NCBI RefSeq assembly: GCF_004365915.1
Contig: NZ_SODI01000001.1
Location: 682,001-746,000, forward strand
Direction: 5' to 3'
DNA from: Cryobacterium psychrophilum
GTDB taxonomy: Bacteria; Actinomycetota; Actinomycetes; Actinomycetales; Microbacteriaceae
DNA: 64,000 bases
Shown here: piece after piece, positions 35,866 to 44,081 of the stretch
Layout of the letters: each line of letters opens with the position of its first letter
How positions within the stretch are numbered: position 1 is the stretch's first letter
Program-made: the position numbers and the translations under genes
The notes under the pieces: model-generated
Seen by the model: only the letters and a program-made list of their open reading frames with translations
What the model was told of the DNA's origin: nothing
The model's database searches: none

Positions 35866-36843
35866 CTACCGCGTCGTGCCGGCGACTTTGGGCAGCGACC
35901 CGCCGGCCGCAGCGTTGCGATCGGGACGGAAATTGCTGAAGTCGACCCCGGGGATGTTCTTCACCAGGTCGAGTTCGGCTTCGATCTGCGCGGCTTCGGA
36001 CTCCTCAGGCCCAACCAGGGGAAGACGCACGCGCGGGCTGCCGATGCGGCGCAGGCCGTGCAGGATGTACTTGACGGCAACGGTCCCCGGCACGTGGGTC
36101 ATGATGGCACGAACCAGCGGCTCGAGCTGCATGTGCGCCGTGGTGGCGGTCGCGAGATCGCCGGCGTTGACCGCATCCACCATGGCCCGGTACGGCGTGG
36201 CGGTGATGTTTGCGGTGACACCGATGAGCCCGGTGGCGCCGATGGAGAGGTGCGGCAAAACGTTGACGTCGTCGCCGGAGAAGTACATCAGGTCCGTTTG
36301 GTTCAGCACGCGGCTCACCTGGGCGAAATCACCCTTGGCGTCTTTGACGGCGAGGATATTGGGGTGCTTGGCCGCGCGGAGAATCGTCTCATAGTCGATG
36401 GGCACACCCGTGCGACCCGGGATGTCATAAAGGATAACCGGCAGGTCGGTGGCATCCGCGATCATGCGGAAGTGGGTGAGGATTCCGGCCTGTGTTGGCT
36501 TGTTGTAGTAGGGCGTGACGATCATGTTGCCGTCGGCGCCGGCCTTCTCGCTCTGCCGTGCAAGCTGCATGGCGTGCGCGGTCTCGTTTGAGCCACCACC
36601 CGTTATGATCTTCGCGCGGCCGCCCGCAACGGACTTGCCCACCTCGACCAGGCGGATCTTCTCCGGGTCGGTGAGGGTGCTGGTTTCACCCGTGGTACCG
36701 GTGACGACGATGCCGTCGGCGCCGGCGTTGATCACATCATCGATGTGCTTCTCCACGCCGGCCCAGTCCACTTCGCCGTCGAACGTGAATGGTGTGACCA
36801 GTGCGACTAGCACCTGGCCAAAGGGATTCGTAGAAGAGCTCAC
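35866..36843 (-). CDS. dapA: 4-hydroxy-tetrahydrodipicolinate synthase
   Basis: DapA condenses pyruvate with aspartate semialdehyde, the first committed lysine/DAP step. The 325-residue barrel has GTTGETSTL (49-57), Tyr139 in ILYDIPGRTG and the Schiff-base lysine Lys167 in ILAVKDAKGD. The GTG start has TAGCCT seven bases upstream, so besides read-through from thyX, which ends 17 bp before, it may have its own leaderless promoter. With dapB and dapF, the window holds three DAP genes. Confidence 0.95.
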   Translation of the reverse strand: MSSSTNPFGQVLVALVTPFTFDGEVDWAGVEKHIDDVINAGADGIVVTGTTGETSTLTDPEKIRLVEVGKSVAGGRAKIITGGGSNETAHAMQLARQSEKAGADGNMIVTPYYNKPTQAGILTHFRMIADATDLPVILYDIPGRTGVPIDYETILRAAKHPNILAVKDAKGDFAQVSRVLNQTDLMYFSGDDVNVLPHLSIGATGLIGVTANITATPYRAMVDAVNAGDLATATTAHMQLEPLVRAIMTHVPGTVAVKYILHGLRRIGSPRVRLPLVGPEESEAAQIEAELDLVKNIPGVDFSNFRPDRNAAAGGSLPKVAGTTR

Positions 36844-36850
36844 ACGATAC

Positions 36851-36856
36851 AGGCTA
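36851..36856 (-). promoter_or_regulatory. dapA: Possible -10 box of leaderless dapA transcript
   Basis: TAGCCT ends seven bases before the dapA GTG, in the 17-bp gap after thyX. Confidence 0.4.
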
Positions 36857-36860
36857 GCGC

Positions 36861-37598
36861 CTATGGGGCAACGCGGCCGTTCTTGTTGAAGGCCGCATAG
36901 GTGAGCGGCATGAGCTCGGCGAAGTGATTCTCCATCTGCTCAGCGCACATTTCGATCTCGCGCTGCGGAAAGGAGGGAAACACCGAACCCTCACGCTTGG
37001 TGCGCAGGCTCAGGAAGTTCATGAGCGATCGCGCGTTGAGCGTGACATACATGGACGAGTAGATGTTGACCGGAAGAACGATCCGCGCGACCTCACGGGC
37101 CACGCCGGCTTCGAGCATCCGCTGGTAGGCCTCGTAGGAATGCACGGCGGCGGCACGCGTCTGCTGCTGGACCAGGGCCGTCTGTTCGGCTGTACCCGGC
37201 AGGAAGTCGTAGGCGCCGGGCTTGCCCACCTGCACGAGGTTGCGCTCTTCGGAGGGCACGTAGAAGACCGGGTTCAGCTCGCGGTAGCGGGCCGATTCTT
37301 CGTTGTAGGAGGCGATGCGGTGGCGCATGAACTCCCGAAAGACAAAGATCGGTGCGCGCACGTAGAACGTCATCGAGTTGTGCTCGAAGGGCGAACCGTG
37401 CCGGTCGCGCATGAGGTAGTTGATGAGTCCGCTGCTGCGTTTCTCGTCGGCCTCGGTCTCCGCGCCGTCAAGCTGACTGGTCTCGAGGGTCTGTTCCCCC
37501 AGGGTGGACACACGGGCAGCGAACAACACGTCGGAGTCGTGTGCGCTAGAGCGCACCAGCTCGACGGTCATCTCGGAACGGAACTCGATATCAGGCAC
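36861..37598 (-). CDS. thyX: Flavin-dependent thymidylate synthase
   Basis: ThyX makes dTMP from dUMP with FAD and methylene-THF. The 245-residue protein has the ThyX motif RHRIASYNEESARY, FEHNSMTFYVRAPIFVFREF and NIYSSMYVTLNARSLMNFL. I start at GTG 37598 because TACAAT lies seven bases upstream, a leaderless arrangement; an in-frame start 23 codons earlier lacks support. It sits directly upstream of dapA, a common actinobacterial pair. Confidence 0.92.
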   Translation of the reverse strand: MPDIEFRSEMTVELVRSSAHDSDVLFAARVSTLGEQTLETSQLDGAETEADEKRSSGLINYLMRDRHGSPFEHNSMTFYVRAPIFVFREFMRHRIASYNEESARYRELNPVFYVPSEERNLVQVGKPGAYDFLPGTAEQTALVQQQTRAAAVHSYEAYQRMLEAGVAREVARIVLPVNIYSSMYVTLNARSLMNFLSLRTKREGSVFPSFPQREIEMCAEQMENHFAELMPLTYAAFNKNGRVAP

Positions 37599-37605
37599 GG
37601 ATGAA

Positions 37606-37611
37606 ATTGTA
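37606..37611 (-). promoter_or_regulatory. thyX: Putative -10 box of leaderless thyX transcript
   Basis: TACAAT, close to an ideal -10 box, ends seven bases before the thyX GTG. Confidence 0.55.
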
Positions 37612-37687
37612 TCGTCCGTTCGCCCCGATGGCGGGAGGTCCCGGCCGTAATCTGTCGTCACAATCAAGGCCTGCGTGAGTTCCCGCG

Positions 37688-37693
37688 TAACGT
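37688..37693 (+). promoter_or_regulatory. Putative -10 box of leaderless thioredoxin-like gene
   Basis: TAACGT ends seven bases before the ATG of the membrane thioredoxin gene. Confidence 0.4.
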
Positions 37694-37700
37694 TGATGTC

Positions 37701-38162
37701 ATGAATTCTCTTTCCGCCGCTGCGGTTGTGCTGGGCCTCGTGGGCGCGGCGACCGTGCTCGGCCTCCTCTGGCGCTCACGCCAGGGCCGTGTTTCCCAGG
37801 TGCGCGGCGATGTGATCACCCCAGCGGATGTCGCGACCGAGGTCGTATTCGGGAAACACGCCACACTCGTGCAGTTCTCCACCCAGTGGTGCTCCCGCTG
37901 CCCCGGAACCGGTCGCCTGCTGGCCAGAGTGGCCGACGCGCGCACGGGGGTCGTGCACCTCGATGTTGATGTGTCGGATCGCGCCGATATCGCGAGCCGT
38001 TTCTCGATCTCGCAGACCCCGACCACGCTGATCCTCGACGCCAACGGGCGCGTGCACGCCAGGGTGGGCGGCGTCCCCAACGCGGCCGATATCACCCGAC
38101 AGCTCGACGAGCTCGCGGCCCTGCAGCGCGAGTCCCCGACCAGAAGCGCTGCCTTTGTCTAA
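37701..38162 (+). CDS. Membrane-anchored thioredoxin-fold protein
   Basis: The 153-residue protein has an N-terminal helix (about 3-24, SLSAAAVVLGLVGAATVLGL) followed by basic RSRQGR, then a thioredoxin fold with active site QWCSRCPGTG (Cys64, Cys67) and cis-proline region ISQTPTTLILD. The charge pattern would place the thioredoxin domain on the cytoplasmic side, unlike TlpA or ResA. It overlaps the DUF4395 gene by 8 bp, so the two are coupled. Likely role: reducing disulphides in a membrane partner. Confidence 0.82.
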   Translation: MNSLSAAAVVLGLVGAATVLGLLWRSRQGRVSQVRGDVITPADVATEVVFGKHATLVQFSTQWCSRCPGTGRLLARVADARTGVVHLDVDVSDRADIASRFSISQTPTTLILDANGRVHARVGGVPNAADITRQLDELAALQRESPTRSAAFV

Positions 38163-38607
38163 GCCGCGACCCCCCATCGACCCGCGCGGCCCGCGCTTCA
38201 GCGCGGCGATCACCGCGGCCCTCCTGCTCGTGACGGTCTTTCTCTCGCTCGTGGGGGCATCCGCCTCGGCGCTCGTGCTCCTGACGGTGCTCGCCGGCCT
38301 GTTCGCGTGGGGTGCGATTGCCGGCGCCGGACGCCACCCCTACGGGCTGCTGTTCAAACGCTTCGTGCGGCCGCGACTGGCTCCGCCCCTGGAGTTGGAG
38401 GACCAGGCACCGCCCACGTTTGCGCAGGCCGTCGGCCTCGCCGTGACGCTCGTCGGTGTCGTGCTCGGTGTGGTCGGCATACCGGAGGCCGTGGGGGCGG
38501 CTGCCGCGGTGGCTTTCGTGGCCGCCTTCCTCAACGCGGTGTTTGACTACTGCCTGGGGTGCCAGGTTTACCTGCTCCTGGTGCGGGCCCGGGTGATCCG
38601 GGCGTAG
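38155..38607 (+). CDS. DUF4395 membrane protein
   Basis: This 150-residue integral membrane protein has four predicted helices (about 17-38, 41-62, 90-112 and 116-136). A CLGC dithiol follows the last helix in FDYCLGCQVYLLL, near the basic C-terminus. The start is a TTG codon within the end of the thioredoxin gene. DUF4395 proteins often sit next to thioredoxins, and the CxxC suggests thiol exchange between the two; this is inference. Confidence 0.8.
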   Translation: MSKPRPPIDPRGPRFSAAITAALLLVTVFLSLVGASASALVLLTVLAGLFAWGAIAGAGRHPYGLLFKRFVRPRLAPPLELEDQAPPTFAQAVGLAVTLVGVVLGVVGIPEAVGAAAAVAFVAAFLNAVFDYCLGCQVYLLLVRARVIRA

Positions 38608-38666
38608 ACCCCGCTCCCAGCATTTTCCCAGACGGGACTTGCGGCGCGGGGCACCTCGACGGATAG

Positions 38667-38680
38667 GGTGGAATTCCACC
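38667..38680. promoter_or_regulatory. Perfect palindrome in the osmC promoter region
   Basis: GGTGGAATTCCACC is a fully palindromic 14-mer that overlaps a TAGGGT -10-like box (38664-38669), 16 bp before the osmC ATG. It looks like a repressor operator; OhrR-like control is possible but unproven. Confidence 0.45.
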
Positions 38681-38696
38681 TTATGGAGGTAACACA

Positions 38697-39128
38697 ATGG
38701 CCACGACGCTCACCAGTGAAGCAACCACCGTTTGGACCGGCACACTTGCCGCCGGCAGCGGCACCGTCACGCTCGACTCCTCCTCTACCGCCGAATTCTC
38801 GGTGAATTGGAAGGCTCGCGCCGAGGGCGTCGCCAACACCACGAACCCCGAAGAACTGCTCGGAGCGGCCCACGCCTCGTGCTTTTCCATGGCTCTCGCC
38901 AACGCACTGGCTACCGCCGGGCACACGCCCACGAGCATCCAGACCACCGCGGCCGTCACCTTCGGCGCCGGCAAGGGTGTACTCGGCAGCCACCTGCTCG
39001 TGAGCGCGAAGATCCCCGGCCTGACCGAAGAAGAATTTCAGGCTTTCGCCCAGGACGCCAAGGTCAACTGCCCCATTTCGAAGGCGCTGTCGGGCATTCC
39101 GATCACGATTGAAGCCGAACTGGCTTAG
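38697..39128 (+). CDS. OsmC-family peroxiredoxin
   Basis: OsmC/Ohr proteins reduce organic hydroperoxides with two cysteines. In this 143-residue protein they are in AAHASCFSMALANAL (Cys61) and AKVNCPISKAL (Cys125). The conserved NPEELLGAAHA precedes the first. The pattern fits the OsmC subgroup better than Ohr. A strong GGAGGTAACACA ribosome-binding site precedes the ATG. The epimerase gene starts 5 bp after the stop. Confidence 0.92.
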   Translation: MATTLTSEATTVWTGTLAAGSGTVTLDSSSTAEFSVNWKARAEGVANTTNPEELLGAAHASCFSMALANALATAGHTPTSIQTTAAVTFGAGKGVLGSHLLVSAKIPGLTEEEFQAFAQDAKVNCPISKALSGIPITIEAELA

Positions 39129-39133
39129 CCCTG

Positions 39134-40024
39134 ATGCGGGTTCTGATCGCCGGGGCGTCCGGGCTGATCGGCAGTGAACTGTCGCTTCAGCTGGGCGTCG
39201 CCGGCCATGATGTTCGGCGCCTCGTGCGCAGGGAAGCAATCCGTCCCAACGAATTCCGTTGGGATCCCGCCGCACTGTCCCTCGACCCGGCAGCCCTCGA
39301 CGGCGTCGATGCCGTCGTCAACCTGTCGGGGGCGTCATTGGCCCGCCTACCGTGGACTCCCGGCTACCGCAAGGAGATTCTCCACTCCCGCGTGCAGGCG
39401 ACGCACACGCTCGTGGATGCGTTGCGGCGCGCTCACACTGCTCCCAGTGTGCTGCTCAACGGCTCTGCCGTTGGCATCTACGGGGACCGCGCCGGCGAAA
39501 CCGTTGATGAGGCGTCTGCGCCGGGGACCGATTTTCTCGCGGAGGTCGTCACGGCCTGGGAGCGCGAGGCTGCTCTCGCGCCGGACTCAACCCGGGTCGT
39601 GATGCTGCGCACCGGACTCGTTCTCGCCAAGGGCGGCGCGCTCAAGCCGCTTCTGCCGATCACCCGGCTGGGCCTCTCGGGGCCGCTGGGGGCGGGAACG
39701 CAGCATTGGCCGTGGGTGAGCCTGCACGATGAGGCCGCCGCGATCGTGCATCTGCTCACGTCGACGCTCAGCGGGCCTGTCAACATTGTCGGGCCCACCC
39801 CCGCGACGGCGAACGACATCATGGGGTTGCTCGCACGAGACCTGCACCGACCGTTCAAGATTCCCGTGCCGGAGAAGATGCTGACGCTGCTGCTGCAGGA
39901 TGCCGCGCGGCAGCTGCTGCTCGCGGACCAGAACGTGAGCTCGACGCTCTTGCAGGAGGACGGTTTTCGATTCATGCATGAGACGGCTGGCAGCGCCCTG
40001 GACTGGATGCTGCGGCAACCATAG
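39134..40024 (+). CDS. TIGR01777-family epimerase
   Basis: This 296-residue SDR-superfamily protein has the Rossmann motif MRVLIAGASGLIGSEL, AVVNLSGASL, GSAVGIYGDRAGETVDE with the YxxxK-position tyrosine region, and a C-terminal DUF1731-type segment (PVPEKMLTLLLQDAARQLLL). The family is also called YfcH. The substrate is unknown. It follows osmC by 5 bp and is probably co-transcribed. Confidence 0.87.
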   Translation: MRVLIAGASGLIGSELSLQLGVAGHDVRRLVRREAIRPNEFRWDPAALSLDPAALDGVDAVVNLSGASLARLPWTPGYRKEILHSRVQATHTLVDALRRAHTAPSVLLNGSAVGIYGDRAGETVDEASAPGTDFLAEVVTAWEREAALAPDSTRVVMLRTGLVLAKGGALKPLLPITRLGLSGPLGAGTQHWPWVSLHDEAAAIVHLLTSTLSGPVNIVGPTPATANDIMGLLARDLHRPFKIPVPEKMLTLLLQDAARQLLLADQNVSSTLLQEDGFRFMHETAGSALDWMLRQP

Positions 40025-40052
40025 GCCCCGTTTGGCACCACCGCCCCCGAAA

Positions 40053-40090
40053 TCGGTGGCTGCTACGGTAACCGGCGTAGCGGCCACCGA
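40053..40090. terminator. Bidirectional terminator between epimerase and TPR genes
   Basis: A 15-bp stem with one G-T pair (40053-40067 with 40076-40090) and an 8-base loop separates convergent genes. Confidence 0.65.
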
Positions 40091-40109
40091 AACCGGGCGC
40101 GGCGGCGAT

Positions 40110-40556
40110 TCAGGGCTGGGGCGCGCGCTCCAGGGCGATGGCCGTGCGAATGGCGCCGCGGGCACGACGGCGGTCCCCGGAGGCATCGTAGGCGAGCCCG
40201 AGGCGCAACCAGACACGCCAGTTGTCGGGTTCGGCATCCGCTTCTGCCTTGTACTGGGGGAAGTCAGCGTCCGCCGCGGCGCGGATCGGGCGTCCGCTCG
40301 CGCGGCGCGGCAGGTTATCGACCGGCAGGCCGCCCTGTTCCTCGAGCAGGTGCACCAACCGCTCGGAACGTATGCCGAACGTGATCTCCTTGACCAGTGC
40401 CCAGAAGCCGATGATCGGGAGCACGAGCAGCGACACGCCGATCATGATCCCCACCGGTTCGCCGCTCTGCATGAACAGCACCGCGCGCCACCCCATGAGC
40501 ACGAGGTAGAGCACGAGCAGGAGCGACATCAGGACGACGGCGATGCGGCCCTTCAT
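40110..40556 (-). CDS. Membrane protein with TPR-like tail
   Basis: The 148-residue protein has two N-terminal membrane helices (about 5-27 and 36-58) and a soluble tail with one TPR-like motif (NWRVWLRLGLAYDASGDRRR followed by ARGAIRTAIALER). It overlaps dapB by 4 bp. Proteins of this layout follow dapB in related actinobacteria; the role is unknown. Confidence 0.72.
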   Translation of the reverse strand: MKGRIAVVLMSLLLVLYLVLMGWRAVLFMQSGEPVGIMIGVSLLVLPIIGFWALVKEITFGIRSERLVHLLEEQGGLPVDNLPRRASGRPIRAAADADFPQYKAEADAEPDNWRVWLRLGLAYDASGDRRRARGAIRTAIALERAPQP

Positions 40557-41305
40557 GCGGCGGCTCCGGGGCTGAGCCCCAGGTCGACGATCTGCTCAAG
40601 CCCCACGGTCACGCCGCGAGCCTCGCGCGTGGCGGCCAGCGCGAGCAGGATTCCTTGGATGTAGGCATCCGTGGACAGCGTGTTGTGACTGATGGTCAGC
40701 GTCTCCCCCGTGCCGCCGAGGAAGACATCCTGCCTGGCCAGCAGGCCTTCGAGTCGCAGGCTGTGCACGGGCACGTTTGACACCTGCTGGCCGCGAGCTC
40801 GCTGATCTGTGTGCGGTGCAGACACCGGCCCTCGGCCGGCACGAGCCGCACCGATGAGTTCGGCCGTGCGTACGGCCGTTCCGGACGGCGAGTCGACCTT
40901 GCCGGCCTGATGAGCCTCCACGATCTCGATCGAGTCGTAGAAGCTCGCGGCGAGTGCCGAAAAAGCGGTGGCGAGCACGGAGCCGATGGAAAAGTTGGGG
41001 ATGATGATAACGCCGACGTCGTCCCGATCGGCGAGGCGATGCGCGAGGGATCCGATACGGTCCTGCGACCAGCCCGACGTGCCCACGAGTACGTGCAGGC
41101 CGTGGTCGAGAGCGAAGTCGACCACGCTCTGGCTCACTCCGGGCCTGGTGAGATCGAACGCGATGTCCGCGCCAATCATCTCGTCGAGCGAACTCTGCGA
41201 GTTCAACTGAGCCACCAGCTCATAACCCTCGGTCCGCTCAATGAGCCCGCAAACCAGGCGGCCCATCTTGCCCGTTGCGCCGATTACGGCCACCCTCGTT
41301 GTCAT
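40553..41305 (-). CDS. dapB: 4-hydroxy-tetrahydrodipicolinate reductase
   Basis: DapB reduces HTPA in the lysine/DAP pathway. The 250-residue protein has the nucleotide motif VAVIGATGKMGR and the active-site region EAHQAGKVDSPSGTA. His132 and Lys136 match the catalytic His159 and Lys163 of E. coli, but the second histidine of the usual HH pair is Gln133. C-terminal HNTLSTDAYIQGILLA is typical. The ATG has TAGATT six bases upstream (leaderless). Confidence 0.94.
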   Translation of the reverse strand: MTTRVAVIGATGKMGRLVCGLIERTEGYELVAQLNSQSSLDEMIGADIAFDLTRPGVSQSVVDFALDHGLHVLVGTSGWSQDRIGSLAHRLADRDDVGVIIIPNFSIGSVLATAFSALAASFYDSIEIVEAHQAGKVDSPSGTAVRTAELIGAARAGRGPVSAPHTDQRARGQQVSNVPVHSLRLEGLLARQDVFLGGTGETLTISHNTLSTDAYIQGILLALAATREARGVTVGLEQIVDLGLSPGAAA

Positions 41306-41311
41306 ATAACC

Positions 41312-41317
41312 AATCTA
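41312..41317 (-). promoter_or_regulatory. dapB: Putative -10 box of leaderless dapB transcript
   Basis: TAGATT ends six bases before the dapB ATG. Confidence 0.5.
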
Positions 41318-41389
41318 TCAAGCCGCGAACGGGGTCGCCCACTGCGGGCACGGCCCCGCGTGCTCCAGGGAGGGCGGGGCCGGTGGCAA

Positions 41390-41395
41390 TAGCCT
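41390..41395 (+). promoter_or_regulatory. Putative -10 box of leaderless GNAT gene
   Basis: TAGCCT ends six bases before the ATG of the acetyltransferase gene. Confidence 0.45.
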
Positions 41396-41401
41396 TGAGC
41401 C

Positions 41402-41884
41402 ATGCCCCTATTCACGGATGTCCCGGTGTCCGACCCACGCGCCACCGCCCTGCTCACCGAGTACTTCGGCGACCGGGATCTGTCCTTTCCGGTCGAGCAG
41501 GGAAAATACCGGCCGACGTTCCCCACCCCGGAGCAGTTCGTGCCGCCCGCCGGCGTGTTCGTGTTGCTGATCGACGCCGACGATGCCATCGGGTGCGGCG
41601 GCATCCGTCGCCTCGGCGATACCCCGGACGGCACCCTGCGGTACGAGGTGAAGCACCTGTGGCTACAGCCGCGCACCCGGGGACGCGGGTGGGGGCGCCT
41701 GCTGCTCACCGAACTCGAGCGCCGCGCGGCAGGGTTCGGCGCCACCGAGGTCGTGCTCGACACGAACGCGAGCCTCGAGTCTGCGGCGGCGCTGTACCAG
41801 CGTTCCGGATACGTGGGCATTGCGCCGTACAACGACAACCCCAATGCCACGAACTGGTATCGCAAGACACTGCCGCTGACCTAG
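41402..41884 (+). CDS. GNAT-family N-acetyltransferase
   Basis: This 160-residue protein has the acetyl-CoA-binding motif QPRTRGRGWGRLLLTELE, preceded by the beta-strand VKHLWLQP, and the C-terminal DTNASLESAAALYQRSGYVG typical of GNAT proteins. The substrate cannot be told. It is convergent with the phosphatase gene, 12 bp apart. Confidence 0.87.
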   Translation: MPLFTDVPVSDPRATALLTEYFGDRDLSFPVEQGKYRPTFPTPEQFVPPAGVFVLLIDADDAIGCGGIRRLGDTPDGTLRYEVKHLWLQPRTRGRGWGRLLLTELERRAAGFGATEVVLDTNASLESAAALYQRSGYVGIAPYNDNPNATNWYRKTLPLT

Positions 41885-41896
41885 AACATCACTGAC

Positions 41897-42502
41897 CTAG
41901 AACATGAGGGTCTCCGGCAGGCCCGTGCGCAGCTCGACGGGGAGGTGACCGAGGTCGTTGTGCGTCACGAGGGTCCAGGGACGGCCCGGCTTCTGCTGCA
42001 GCACGGTGAGCCCGCAGTGTGCCTGGTTGATGCCGACCCAGCGCCAGTCCGGCGCGCCGAGCACCTCACGTACAAACCACGCGATCACGAAATTGTGCGT
42101 GATGAGCAGGTCGTGGCGGTCTGTGCGGCGCGGCTGCAGGAATTCGGCAACGGCGTCCTCCATCTGGGCACGACCGGCGTCAATGTCCTCCTCGGTAACC
42201 GAACCGAAGAACGGGTCATAGGCCGACGGGGTTTCCGGCGCCCGGCCCGACGGAATGCAATCCATCAACAGCGGTGAGGGCTGGGAGGTGAGGGACGGCA
42301 AGCGTTCGGCGATGATGGCTGCCGTCTCCTCGGCCCGCTGCAACGGCGAATGCCAGGCTCCCGTGAACGGCACTCCGCCGAGCCGCTCGGCGATGAGCTG
42401 GGCCTGCCTTTTTCCCCTCGGTGAGAGCGGGCCGTCCTGCATTCCGTGCTCGGCGTCCATCTGTTCGCCGTGGCGAACCAGGTAGAGGTATTGGGGCATC
42501 AT
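41897..42502 (-). CDS. Histidine phosphatase family protein
   Basis: This 201-residue phosphoglycerate-mutase-like enzyme has the RHG signature LYLVRHGEQM, the second arginine in HSPLQRAEETAAII and the second catalytic histidine in DLLITHNFVIAWFVREVL. It starts at one of two adjacent ATG codons after GGAAAGGGTCG. The substrate is unknown; it may be a sugar phosphate or a protein. Confidence 0.87.
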   Translation of the reverse strand: MMPQYLYLVRHGEQMDAEHGMQDGPLSPRGKRQAQLIAERLGGVPFTGAWHSPLQRAEETAAIIAERLPSLTSQPSPLLMDCIPSGRAPETPSAYDPFFGSVTEEDIDAGRAQMEDAVAEFLQPRRTDRHDLLITHNFVIAWFVREVLGAPDWRWVGINQAHCGLTVLQQKPGRPWTLVTHNDLGHLPVELRTGLPETLMF

Positions 42503-42562
42503 CGACCCTTTCCATTGTGTGCGGTCACCCAGGGTCAGGCGAGGTACGGCGTGGGGACGTGG

Positions 42563-43912
42563 TTAGGCGCCGACTGGAATGATCGAGGCGAACGTGTCAT
42601 CGGAGAGTGCGCCGACCGCCACGATGGAGACCGGCCCGCGCGCGAGTTCGGCGGCAAGCTCCTGCACGTCGTCCTTCGTGACCAGGGCGAGGCGACGAAG
42701 CGCCTCGTCGAGGTCGGCGAATTCCCCCAGAGTGATCTCCGACCGTCCCAACCGGGACATCCGGGTGTCCGAGTCCTCAAGGGCGAGAGCGGATGCCCCC
42801 GAGAGCTGCCCGGCGGCGCGGCGCATCTCCTCGTCGGTCACACCGTGCTCGGCGAGGCGGTGCAGCTCACTCAGTAGGAGTTCGGCGACCTGGCCGGCCT
42901 TGGCCGGTGAGCATCCGGCATACATGCCGAACAGGCCAGCGTCGGAATAGCCGGGCGCGAAGGAATACACCGAGTAGGCCAGGCCGCGCTTCTCGCGCAC
43001 TTCCTGGAAGAGCCGGGATGACATGCCGCCCCCGAAGATGGAGTTGAGCACGCTCATCGTGACCCGGCGATCATCCGTTGCCAGAATGCCGGGCATACCG
43101 ATCAGCAGGTTCGCCTGCTCCAGGGGCCGGTGCACGATCGTGACGGATTTTCCCTGGGTGATGGTGGCGGGATGATCGACCCGGCGAACCACGGGAGCGG
43201 CCGGAACACTCAGGTCCCAGCCCGCGAGTTCGAGGGCACGCACCACGCCAGCGACGAGCGCGTCGTGGTCGACGGCGCCGGCAACGGTGACGACGAGGTC
43301 CTGGGGCCGGTAGTTGGCCTGGTAATGCTCGTTCACGCCGGTGCGGGTCGCTCCGCGGATGGTCTGCGCGCTGCCTCCGATCGGGCGGCCGAGTGGATGC
43401 CCGCCGAGCACGGCCTCAAAGAAACGCTCGCTGGCCACGTCGGCCGGGTCATCATCGGCCATCGCGAGTTCTTCGAGAATGACGCCCCGCTCCGTTTCAA
43501 ACTCGATCGCGTCGAGGGTGGATGAGGTGAGCATGTCGGTGAGCACCTCGACAGCCATCGACAGGTCGCGGTCCTGGACCTTGGCGTAGTAGCAGGTATA
43601 TTCCTTGGCGGTCATGGCGTTGTGCTCGCCACCGACCTCGTCGAAGGAAATGGCGATGTCGAAGGCTGTTCGGGTGGGCGTTCCCTTGAACAGCAAATGC
43701 TCGAGAAAGTGCGTGGACCCGAAGTGGCCGGGGAGCTCATCCCGAGAACCCACGGCAACCCAGTAGCCGACGGTGAGGCTGCGGCTGCCGGGAACCTGCT
43801 CGCTGAGGATTCGCACTCCGCTCGGGAGAACAGTGCGCCGAACCAGCGCATCACCGGCCGCTCGAAAGGAGAGTTCGGGTACGTTCAGGGGGAATTTCAC
43901 TGCAGCGTTCAT
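42563..43912 (-). CDS. M16-family zinc peptidase
   Basis: This 449-residue protein has the inverted zinc motif HFLEH (in STHFLEHLLFKGTP) with the downstream glutamate region ERGVILEELAMADDDPADVA. It also has the M16 C-terminal domain (about 190-370, with FGGGMSSRLFQEVREKRGLA). It resembles the processing peptidase often encoded after pnp in actinobacteria. Here its upstream neighbour is a divergent TetR gene instead. It is probably cytoplasmic, as there is no signal peptide. Confidence 0.9.
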   Translation of the reverse strand: MNAAVKFPLNVPELSFRAAGDALVRRTVLPSGVRILSEQVPGSRSLTVGYWVAVGSRDELPGHFGSTHFLEHLLFKGTPTRTAFDIAISFDEVGGEHNAMTAKEYTCYYAKVQDRDLSMAVEVLTDMLTSSTLDAIEFETERGVILEELAMADDDPADVASERFFEAVLGGHPLGRPIGGSAQTIRGATRTGVNEHYQANYRPQDLVVTVAGAVDHDALVAGVVRALELAGWDLSVPAAPVVRRVDHPATITQGKSVTIVHRPLEQANLLIGMPGILATDDRRVTMSVLNSIFGGGMSSRLFQEVREKRGLAYSVYSFAPGYSDAGLFGMYAGCSPAKAGQVAELLLSELHRLAEHGVTDEEMRRAAGQLSGASALALEDSDTRMSRLGRSEITLGEFADLDEALRRLALVTKDDVQELAAELARGPVSIVAVGALSDDTFASIIPVGA

Positions 43913-43967
43913 ATTTGATCAAGCTTACGGCAGCAGCGGAAAGCCTATGTTTGGCGCCTCGAATGCC

Positions 43968-43983
43968 GACAGACAAGTCTGTC
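43968..43983. promoter_or_regulatory. Perfect inverted repeat, likely TetR operator
   Basis: GACAGACAAGTCTGTC is a 7-2-7 perfect inverted repeat about 100 bp before the TetR start and 56 bp before the M16 start. A further half-site TAGTCTGT follows. Confidence 0.6.
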
Positions 43984-44081
43984 TAGTCTGTGCTACAGTC
44001 GGGAAGAGCGGTTCCGATCGACCCCTTGCCTCCCGGCGGAACACCAGCAGAACCGCATCCGAGATTCAAGGAGTTGAGCAT

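Noticed and set aside
35866..37598. Possible DNA-uptake or phage origin for thyX next to dapA
   Set aside because: The thyX-dapA pair is a standard actinobacterial arrangement, with no flanking mobile genes or change in base composition visible.
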